From: Anolis sagrei
Lineage: Eukaryota > Chordata > Lepidosauria > Squamata > Anolidae
Assembly: GCF_037176765.1 (NCBI RefSeq)
Contig: NC_090023.1
Location: forward strand, 103,262,366-103,326,365
Direction: 5' to 3'
DNA length: 64,000 nt
Below the pieces are notes generated by a model that saw only the letters and a list, made by a program, of their open reading frames with translations, was not told the DNA's origin and searched no databases. Shown here in pieces: positions 1-11,100 of the stretch; position 1 is the stretch's first letter; each line of letters begins with the position of its first letter. The translations under genes were made by a program, and so were the position numbers.

Positions 1-91
1 GGCCTTGGTGGAGCTGTAGAGAAATAAACTAGCACTAGTTATTATAAGCTTTGTACAGATATCATCCTAAGAGGTACAAATGCTGCCTGTA

Positions 92-150
92 CAGGCAGTT
101 CCTGAGTTACAAACATCCAACTTACAAATGACTCATACTTAAGAATGGCA
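92..150 (+). repeat. Tigger-like element, left end only
   Basis: After TA at 90-91, CAGGCAGTTCCTGAGTTAC matches the left inverted repeat of the element at 15557. The right end is not seen. Confidence 0.45.
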
Positions 151-571
151 GTGAGACAACAGAATACAATGCTGTGATGGGACACACAGCATGCGTGTAT
201 TTTGTATTTGCCAATTATTTTATTATCATATACATTTCATTTCAGTTTTCCTCTCGAAGAGATATCCCCCCCCCCAAAAAAAACACACCAAACAAACAAA
301 CAAGAGCAGATTTATCTTTTTCAGTTCATTGTTTTACTTAGGATCTCATAGCTTTCAGGCTCCCTCATAATACTTTTTGATTTGTGTTGCCTGGGGTACT
401 AAATCCAAATCTGGAACCTATGGAGTACTGGGATTTGTTGTTGGGCAAGGTACTAGAGCTTTCTCGCAGAAAATTCAGGGGGGAAACCCCTCACACTAAA
501 AATCCCATGGTACTACAGCATGAAGTAGAATTATCACACTGCAATTGCAAAGGGCAAAAAGGATAAAGTTG

Positions 572-673
572 GATGGCCATCTGTCAGGGGTACTTTGATT
601 GTGCTTTTCCTGCATTGCAGGGGTTTGAACTAGATGACCCATGTGGTCTCTTCCAATTCCGATTCCATGATGA
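572..673 (+). repeat. CR1-like LINE 3' tail
   Basis: It carries the tail seen complete at 63440-63550 (GGATGGCCATCTGTCAGGGG, then ...GATGACCCATGTGGTCTCTTCCAA). Confidence 0.6.
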
Positions 674-1797
674 CACTAGTAAGAAAAAAAAATCCCTGCC
701 ATTACTTTCAATGTACACAAACTGACCTCTCCACCCCCACTCCAACATCTGTCCCACTTAGCCGTAATGGTACTTAGCTGCTTCTTTGAAATTAGTGGAT
801 ATGTGAAAAGATTGCTACTCTGCTACGCTCACTACAGCACAATCTCCATAGGAAATAATTCAATGGCCAATTGGACCTCTGAAATCTGAAACCAAAGAAA
901 AGCAGCTTCTGCTTTTCATCTAGGCTGCTATTGGCATCCTCATGAAGAAACCATTCAAAGCAATGCCATTTCTTGTTTTCCATTCAAGCTCCAACTGACA
1001 TCTCCAGCCACTTCGCTGGAACATAAACTTGGTATGCTATTCCCCTTTACACACACACACACAATGTTGTTGCTCTCATGCCAACTAGTAGTTTTTAATT
1101 ATTAATCTCAAATTGTGAGTTATATTTAGAGAAAAAGTTATAAAATATGCATTAAAGGCAGAATGCCATATATTCCATCTGGAATCCAGCAATTGTTGAC
1201 CTAGGCAATATTCAGTCAACACTACTATGAAATTTTGTAAAGCTGTGTAAGTTATTAAAGTGCAAAAATAAAGCCTGTAAGGTATTTAGATAGCCACCCA
1301 CAATATAATTTTAACCCTCCTACCTCTTGTAGCTTTGTGATTAATGATTCCACTACACAATGAAATTGTGCTTAAATCCATTTTTCATTTGACTGCTGGT
1401 AACTTGTAAAACATTGGGCCTCTCTCCCCACTGGTCTGGTAGAGAATCCATACTATTTAGTATGTCTTCAACTCCTAAAATTATGCCTTGCTGATTCGAT
1501 TATGTAACTTCATTATACAAACACTATGACAGAATTAATATTTTGAATGTGATTTTCCTCCTCTCCCTTTTGTATGTCACATTGAAGAGAAATTCCCTTA
1601 TGTTTGGAAGAAAAATGCGATCCAAATGCAAAAAAAAAGAATTCCAGAATACTATATTAATGACAAAGCTATGCTAAAACTGGGCAGATGCACAGCAACT
1701 CCAAACAGTGAAAATATCTGAATGATTCCCTAAATAAAACAGCAAAATATTCCTTAAAACAAAGAATATTCATTTTTCCTAGTCATGGCATTTCCTA

Positions 1798-2027
1798 GGA
1801 GCCGCGGTGGCATAATGGGTTAAACCCTTGTGCCAGCTGAACTGCTAACCTGAAGGTCAGGGTTTGAATCTCTGAGACAGGATGAGCTCCTGTCTGGCAG
1901 CTCCAGCTTCCCATGTAGGGACATGAGCGAAGCCTCCCACAGGATGATAACACATTCGCATTCCCTGGGCAATGTCTCTGCAGATGGTTAATTCTCTCAC
2001 ACCAGAAGTGACTTGCAAAAAAAATAT
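1798..2027 (+). repeat. tRNA-derived squamate SINE, type B
   Basis: The head resembles a tRNA with A box (GTGGCATAATGGGTTAAAC) and B box (GGGTTTGAATC). The body has CACACCAGAAGTGACTTGCA and an A-rich end. Other copies lie at 43.1, 43.9, 49.8, 51.3 and 55.4 kb. Confidence 0.75.
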
Positions 2028-4608
2028 AGTTTCCTAAACTCCATGGCATTTCATGTCACAAGAGTGCTAATTTTTAAACATTACTGCAGCACACTAAAGT
2101 ACGTATAATAGAGTTCAGTACATTACTACGCAAAAGCTTATCAAAAACATTTTGGGGGGTGGGGAGAGATCATTTACCATGGTATTAACATGGACTTTAT
2201 ATAAGGACACACATGCATACACACCTCAATAATATTGCAGGCATCAAATCAGAGAGAAGCAAGGGGCAATATACTTCATTTTATTACTATTAGAATTAGC
2301 TTTTAAGGCCTTAACTTGCCATACATTTTCATATTGTTACATTTTACTTCAGCCAAGAGGTAACAATCAGCTCATTAGTCCTGAAATGCATTAAACAATA
2401 TACTTTTCTAACACGTCATATAAAAATAACTGAGCTGTTACATGAAATGTCATTAAGACCTAATATACCGCAGATATTGTAAATGCATCGTTCCTTCCAA
2501 AAGAATGACAAGCGCATTTCAAGCTTGCCACCTTGGGCGTCTTTTTAAGTTAACCACAGTAACAAAGAGTAACGTCACATGTAATGAATTCCTTAACACA
2601 GGTATTACTTTTGTGTAGGAAAACTGAAAGTGCAGTGGTATGTGACAATATAGACATGTATCCTATACACAAGACAATTTATATGTGGTTTTCCTACATG
2701 TCAAGGAAACTGTCATGTGAGACATCCTTCTGCCTTACATAAATTAAAGCCATACTACATGTTACACTTGATACAGAGGTAGAAACAGGAACTGTATAAT
2801 TTCAGAGCACAAATTGGTAGGAGGTTATTGTTAACGTTCTCCCACTTAAAAGCCTTCTTATCTGTCACCAGGAAGAGCTGAAACAGAAGTTCTCTTTGAA
2901 ACGTGCTACATTTTGGCAGATCACACCATATGGTAAAATGGCAATCCATGCTGAGTTCTACCTCCTCTGTGTAATGTGTAGAATGGCTCTTCATCTGGCT
3001 CATACAAGCTTTCTTTTCTGTAGGAAGCAGCAGGTTTTTGGCACTGGTTTTCTTTTTTCAAGTTTACAAATATAAAACACATCCTTGAGAATTATACCTG
3101 TGCCCAGATTCAAGAAATGCAACTCTTCTAATTTTTATCACCTTACCAAGAAGGTGAAGACAGAACTATAGTTAAGATCCCACAATATTTTCGTCAAAAG
3201 TATTTTTCAAACCCAACTTCTGACCCATTGACAGTTAAAATGCCAATAACTCCTTCCTCCTGGCAGCATACTGGAGCAAAGCTGATCGACAGGAGGTTTT
3301 TATTGCTGGTGAACAAAATTAAAAGATGTCCGTTATCCGACGAAGACAACATAAGCAAAAGATTATTGTTGTTCTGGGAATTTATATTTTGCTATTAAAA
3401 CCTCAAAAATGTATACACACAAACATAACACTCGTGCCATTCATTCATTGGTGTTTTTACACAGTCAACAAGCATGTTGTGGGAAGGATGGAAGAAAAAC
3501 TGAAATATACATTTCGTGAAAAGAGGCATTTGGGCATCTCCTTCCCAGAGTGATGGGAAATTTTGCTCACTGAAATAGTCAATGCACACATTCATATACC
3601 GAGTATTGTGCATGCAATGAGGCATAGGGTCACTTATGCCCTCCACCATGCATATAATGGAGCACAGGATATATAAGCGTATATCCATAGGCATCTGCTT
3701 CTTGCAGTCTCTCCACTTCTTACACATTAGAGAAACTCTCCTTCATATAATGTCATGGCTTGTCTGATCATTAGATTAGCCATCACTGTTAGAAAAATAA
3801 AGCAACCAATGGCACATTGGAGAGGTTGAGCAATCCATGGTGAAATGCACAACACCCTATTGGTGTGTCAAGTCACTTCAGTTAACACAAGTGCTCACCA
3901 TATTTGTAATTACTCCTCAGTTTTTGCTAGGATCTATAACTTTACTTGCAGAAGACTTCTGATCACATAGGAATTCAGAGGTTATCAGTTAGAAATATTC
4001 AATTGTATGGCCTAAATGAACAGCAGTAAACATCTGTCACAAGGCTGTAACAAAAGAACCAACAGAAGGATGTCTAAATTCAGTCTACATTAGAATCTAG
4101 AAATGTTCTGCTGATCTATAAAAAACTTGCCAATTTTTGGTCCCATGTTGACTTCTAAATATCATACTCCGGTTCATACATAATTTACATTAGAGAAAGC
4201 TAAGGCAAAGCTCTCTATTGAAATATCATACTCTGATCCATACACAATTTACATTAGAGAAAGCTAATGTAAAGCTTTCTCTTTCTAAATGTTCTTTATA
4301 ATGTATTCACAATTAAGTCCGTTTATAGATTATTGGTCCATTGGTAAGGATAAGGGAAAGAGGAATGTTTGACACTATCTTAATACGCCTTACTTGCAAC
4401 GAATTGCAACGCCAAGTATTGAAACTATTTTCAGTAGCTAACAATTTTCAGTCCCTAGTTCATCCTATGGCAGATATTCAAGAGATACAAGGGACATTTC
4501 TTCAAATCCTGAAAAAAAAGGACAGTACTAGGAGCTTTTATTATGCAGAAGACTATTTTTACATTTCAGTTTAATCTACCAGATCCATTTATCCACAGCT
4601 TCTAGGTG
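2028..4608 (-). other. CHST10: probable CHST10 3' UTR and downstream flank
   Basis: About 2.6 kb with no recognisable transposon, unlike most of the window, as expected for a long 3' UTR. A minus-strand AATAAA lies at 2285-2280, just before the first SINE, but the true polyadenylation site is not proven. An imperfect direct duplication of about 71 bp lies near 4158-4290. No coding potential is seen. Confidence 0.4.
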
Positions 4609-5146
4609 TCAGTTTAGTAAGAAATCTGGTTCTTGATAGCCAAAAAGATTAAAGTCCCCTTCAAATCGAGCATAAAGGCGTCGTACGTCTCTCTTGCTTA
4701 TTCCTGAGAAATAGCGCTCTACCTTGGTCTTATTGTAGACTGTTATGCCAGGAGGAATTGTGGGATAAGATACCAGGTGGTCTATTCCTGCTTCCTTCAA
4801 AATGTACGGTGCATCCTCTTCCAGTGTTTCATGATGTCCAATCACACTGTACATTATTTCACAAGGGGCACAAAGTTCTACATAGGTTACCCAATGAATT
4901 ATGTGGTCTCCAAATTGTAAATCTAGCCACCGATGATTTGGATCACCCAAGTAGCGCACAAAGTCCTCAAACTGCAACCCCTTCGTTTCAGTGCGGTCCT
5001 TTCTGTATTTCCGAATAATGCCAGGAGCAATTTCGTGACGATACCATGGTTCAAATCGAGGGTTGTGGACAAACTTATCTTTAAAGGCAGAAATGAGCCT
5101 CTCAAATGGGTCTCTCACAATAAAGAACTTGAAGTATAATTTCAGT
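4609..5146 (-). CDS. CHST10: CHST10 last coding exon (catalytic and C-terminal part)
   Basis: Acceptor CCATCCAG|ACTG. The 538 nt encode LKLYFKFFIVRDPFERL onward to DFLLN, then TGA at 4611-4609. This single exon carries the 3'-phosphate-binding site and about half of the protein. Confidence 0.97.
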
Positions 5147-8100
5147 CTGGATGGAAAAGAAAAATGGAAATGAAGTTACAAGTGACAATTTTAAATGATT
5201 TCCTATCTACTAGGAATTTACACTGCTTATAAGTATGGATTGTTTTACACAAATATGCTCCTAACTTGATGGCTGCAGAATCATAGGAATGATTTGAATG
5301 TGTGCATGATGTATGGCACTAGAAATAGTTATGTGCTTCTCTATCAGTTTTCCATGCCACCATAAGTATTTCTATGGAGTGTGTAATACTTTTAACTCCT
5401 AGTTACCAACCAGTGGGAACTCAAGGAAATAAATATGGATAGACCAAGGACCCCCCTGGTGATGCAATGGGTTAAACCGCTGATTAGCTGACCAAAAGGT
5501 TGGCAGGTTGAATCCAGGGAGCGGGGTGAGCTCCTGCTGTTAGCTCCAGCTTCTGCCAACCTAGCAGTTCGAAAACATGCAAATGTGAGTAGATCAATAG
5601 ATACTGCTTCTGCTGGAAGGTAATGGTGCTCCATGCAGTTATGTTGGCCACATTATCTTGGAGGTGTCTACGGACAACACCAGCTCTTTGGCTTAGAAAT
5701 GGAGATAAGCACCACCTCCCATAGTCAGACATGACTATACTTGATGTCAGGGGAAACCTTTATCTTTTACATGAACCGAACCTGACATATTCCCTTGCAT
5801 TTGCAATAACAAAGTTGAAGGGCATAAAATGATTTTACCGGGAGCCACTTTGAGTCTCTTTTTTGAAGAGAAAAAGTGGGATATAAATAATAATAATAAT
5901 AACAATAACAACAACAACAACAACAACAACAACACTACTATTACTATTCTACTTATTTCTGAATGTATTTTAAAGACAACTGGATTCCACCTTTTTAAGT
6001 CTTACCTTTTTTGAATTTCAGAGTCACTAAAGGAAGATAAGCGTGGAAGACCATTCTTCTCATGGTCATGCACAACATTCTCTGGGATCTCGTCTATGGA
6101 AGAAAAAGCTCCTGAGGAAGAAAGACAGATTTTCAGAAACGAACCTTTCAGATTTCTCACTATAGCTGTCATAGAACTGTTCCTCTCTGCCATAGCAATT
6201 TGATTCTTCAAAAAGAATGGGATTTTTTTCAGGATTTCAAAAGAATCCCTTTCTTGAACAATATTAAGTTCTACACAAAATCTTTCTAAAACTGCAAGTG
6301 GCACCTGTAGTAGTCCAAACAGTAACATCCCCAAATTCCAAGTCTTTTCTACAATTTATTCACAATGTCTGCATTATAGGAAGTTGTAGCAGCTTCTGTA
6401 CCTGGAATCTAGATCTGAAACCTTTCTGATCTGACAAATTTTGAGGCCTGTTGACCAAATAAAGGCAACATGTGACTGTTGACCAAATAAAGGCAAAGGG
6501 CCAGCCTGACACCACTGACCCCTAGCCTGTCAGCCTAAATATTTCATATCCACATTTCACAATGTGATATTGCAAAACTATCTTGGAAGAATGAGTGAGC
6601 TATATATCACAACTGAAAATAATTTCTAATAATGACATAAAACCTTCCATGTGTTTTTTTTCCCCTTTACTGGTACAGCCTGCTATTACCATGAGACGTG
6701 AAAGACTAGGATTTTTCACAAAAGTGTTGAAAACACAGATTATAAAAGTATAAAAATGAATGGCTAAATTAAAAAATAGTGCCTGGAAACAGTTGCTTCA
6801 ATTTTGTAAAAAGCTTTCCCTATCTAAGCAAACACATGCTTAAGACTTTAAAAGTGAACAAGTACCATTTAAAACGATCAACACTTTCTTCCACTGAGTA
6901 TTGCCAACTTTTGGAGTTTGACAAAAAAGGATCTTGTGCTTGTCACATACAAATATTCGATCCAAAACAAATTTTGAAACAGTAGTGTGAGTGAGGTTTT
7001 TCAGCGAGGCATCTTGGCACACATTCCTGAGAAGCTCAAGCCTTTCCATATGGACCAGAGGTTGATGCACAAGGTCTTCAGGCAGGGACTTTCCAATTGT
7101 CTTAATATAAAATTTAAAGAAATGAGGAAAGGGGAAAAGAAGGGTGCAAAAGGAAGATTTGTACTTGTTATTCCACAGTTTAAAAGAGGCAGCATATAAT
7201 AATAAAATCTTTACTTCTAAACCGCCCTCTCTCCCCAGAAGGATTCAATAAAATGAGAACAATCCACTAAGACATATACACCCTAAAAGCAAATTAAGAA
7301 ACATTACATTAAAAATGTCTGACACAGGCGCTACGTTTAAGACGTATTATAGCAGCCATATAATACAGATGGGTTAGCCAGCATTAAAATACCCTCGTCC
7401 TCCTCCTCTCCATACGCTAAAGTGCGTAAGGGCGTTTTTAGAAGCTTCTTAAAGGAGAGGAGGATGGGGCTGTTTTTATTTCCTTAGGGAGGGAGTTCCA
7501 GAGATGGGGAGTGATCACAGAGAAGGCCCCCTCTCTCGTTCCCACCAACTGAACAAGAGGATACATTATTTAAGTAAGTTCAAAAGCTAAATCCAATATT
7601 GAAGAAATAGAGGGGACATTTTAGTCACAAGTTCCATTCACTTCAATGTGTCTATTATTTATTAAAATAACAAATAGCATACCAGTGTAACGTGTTGTAT
7701 TTTTCCTGGTACAATATTTAATTGTAATAGAACTTCTGAAATAGTTACTCTGATTACATCAAGCATTACGTAGGCATACTCTGATGTAATCCCCCATCAT
7801 TCCACAGATGATCAGGTTCTTTCCACCACTCATTTCAGTAGTTTACCGTTATATATAAGGTTACTATTTTATTATACAATTTTATATAAGATTTGAACAT
7901 CCATGGGTTTTAGTATCCATGGTCCTTTCTACACTGCCATATAATCCAAATTATCAAAGCAGATAATGCAAATTATCTGCTTTGAACTGGATTATATGAG
8001 TGTACAGTGCCACATAATCCAGTTCAACGTAATCTGGATTTTATATGGCAGTGTAGAAGGGGCCCATGAGGGTGTGCGTGTGTCTTGGAACCCTCAGCAG

Positions 8101-11100
8101 ACACAAAGGACTTGCTGTTAGCCTTTATTATGAAAAAGAGAATCGACAATGCGGCATATGTTGTGAATCTGTGAAAATCTTCTGAAGTCACAACAGTCAA
8201 CGAACACTCACCAACAGATTTCACAGCATTGAAAGTTATTCAGGTCTGCCTTTCCTTCCTGCTTCTTGTGGATGTTTGCAGTAAGCTAGGAACCAGATTA
8301 CCCTTCATGGCAATTCTTATGTAAGTGGCCTGGATTGGTGTCACTCAGGGGCCTCAATGGTGCTGTATGTAACATCATCCAGCTTGTACTACTGAAGCCA
8401 TCCCCTCCTCATTACAGGAATTACAAACAGACAACTTCAGCTCACTTGTAAGTCCATATTTAGACCCATATACATTCAGAATTGAGAATGCTGCCATCAA
8501 GTTATGAAATACAGTAGAGCCTTAATTTGTAAAATCATAATGTAATTTGATGTTTAATAGGCTTTTCCTTAATCCCTCCTTACTATCCAACATTTTCACT
8601 TACCCAATGTTCTGCCAACCCGTTTATGTTGGATAAGCAAGACTCTACTGTAACCTGAAATATTGTAATCCACAAAGCATGTGCCACACTACCTCATCTG
8701 CTTCTTGAAAGTTAAAAAAAATATCTGTCAATGGAAAAAATGTATACAACATACACACTCACATATCGATTACAGCACTGAGAAAAATCTGTATATTGAA
8801 ATTATGACACACGAAGAGCCAGAACACATCTTTTAATGAAATTGTTATCTCAGCTTCTTGTTATCATCTCCTTTTAATATCTGTACGCTATTTGTACAGT
8901 ATAATTTGTTGTATTTAAAAAATTTCAGAATGACAATTTTGGGGTTATCAAAATTTTTCCAGTGGTCTAAATATTGTTTTTTTTTTCCCCTGGTACAGCA
9001 TTTCATTATGGTAGACCTTCTCAAATAGCTATTTGCTTAGGTAACTCTCAAAACAATGCAAAATTGTGTAGTCTTAAAAGTAAACAAAAAGTAAACAGTT
9101 GTAAACACTGAATGGGGATGAATGGAGAGGGTGTCTGTGGGCACAATCAAATTATCAAATGTTGACCACTTGTTGTTATGGGTGATTAAGAACCAAACGA
9201 AACTTTGCTAAATACAAACAGCACATTTATTTGTTAGTCAGTTTCCATAAGTATTACATTCCAGCAATGTTCATCTCTTCTGAGGAAAAACTGGACACAT
9301 CTCCTATTTTTAAACCATCTAATATTATTTCATTGTGGTACAACAGCCTAGACATATATGGATAAATGTGTGTGTGTGTTTCTACAGAAAAAACATTGTA
9401 TTCCACATCTCTGGAAACGAATACCAAAACTGAAGAGTATATGGTCTAGCAGTCCTAATGATTAATCCCTGCAAGATTAAGCTGTTTGGGTTTAAATTAA
9501 TCAAGCAAACTGCATGGCAAACAACATACTGTATGGCTTCTTTGGAATATGATTATGCAGCCAGGGAGTGGAGGTGGGTGGGATATAGTGTAGTGGTTTA
9601 AACTGCCTGACATGGCAAGGACTTTGGCTTCTAAATAAAGAAATGACCTAATTCAGTAGTGCTAAACTACTTTATGCTATTTGCATTTCCTGATTGTGTA
9701 CACTTACGGAAAGCTACATCAATGAAAACAAAATGTTATTTGTGGAGTGGAAATTTGCCTATGTATGTTAATCCTCTCATTCAAGCTGCCATCCTAAGTA
9801 TCCTTAGCATTCTTACTTCAAAATATGTGCATTTTTAAAAACTAAAAAAAACAATGCCTGAAAACTAATTCCTGTTTCTTAATTCATTATTATTATTATT
9901 ATAAAAACGGAAGGCCCGCTTCATTACTTTATTAGGCTTTAAAAAGAATGATCAAATTATCCAGTTAGGGACATTAGAAGGAACTCACATTTCCCTTGAC
10001 TTTATTTGGAGCTGGAGTAAGGAACTGAGGAGATACTTCTGTCCAGGTTTTTTTTTCTTCTTTTTAAAGTAGAGATACACCAACTGGCAATCTCTTTGGA
10101 TTTAAGGGCTAAATGGCCACCTCTATACGAAATAATGCTCCCCACCACAGAATCACTACAGTGATTTAATTCGCCTTTGTTTACAATCAGAACAAAAGTA
10201 CAGATCCGCCACCAGCCTTGCTTCTAACAGAAGACCCCTTTACCTTGTTAAGAAACCTACAAATATTTCTGAGAAATTATATTACTTTTGTAAAAAAGTT
10301 GTATGCATCCTGCACCATATATAACTTATATTTTGGTTGTACAGAAATAAAATAAGGTTAGGTATTGCTGTTGCCATTTGCCAATAGAAGGGTAATGTTG
10401 CCTATGAGGGAGATTTACAGGACATTTGACAATATGAATGGCAGTGACATAATAGTAAAAATAACATGTTATTAATGTTTTATGCATGTTACGTGAATAG
10501 TAAACATGCTATTCATAAAAATGAAAAAAAATTGTAATGCATTACATTTTTAGTCATGCTTCCAAGTTCTGCATTTAAATTAATGGTCTTACAAGCTTAT
10601 ATTAGACTACTGCTTCTTGATACATTTTCTGTTGCATAACTGCCCTTTCAATCTAGTGGGTTAGTAATTCATCATTCCTGGTTTTATAGCTTTATCTGTA
10701 TGTATTAATTCCTAAGCCCCCCCTCCCCCACATAACACCATAATGACTGAGATGTGTGTGTTTGCCAGTGTGTGTGTGTTCACGTGTGCACATATGAGAG
10801 AGACTAATTTAGCACCATGATGAGGCTATCGCTAAAATCTCATTTTAAAAATAAAAAGGATTTGAAGAAGTTGAAGCACTTAGTCTTTTTCTTTACCAAA
10901 AAAAAAAAAGGGGGGGGGGAGAAGACCAAAAAGGAAAAGTATCGACGGCCTAAATACCCTTAAGGCACCAGATCCCATCTGATCTTGAAAGCTAAACAAG
11001 GTCACCTCAGGTTAGAAGTTGGATGGGAGACCAACAACAAATATCAGATGCTGTAGGCTATATTTCATAAGAAGGACCTGGCAAAACCACCTCTGAGTAT

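Noticed and set aside
5747-5935. Poly-Leu / poly-Asn frames
   Set aside because: Products of the (AAT)n/(AAC)n microsatellite.
10937-11060. 5S rRNA gene
   Set aside because: Too many changes, no T-run terminator, and fused to a SINE body.
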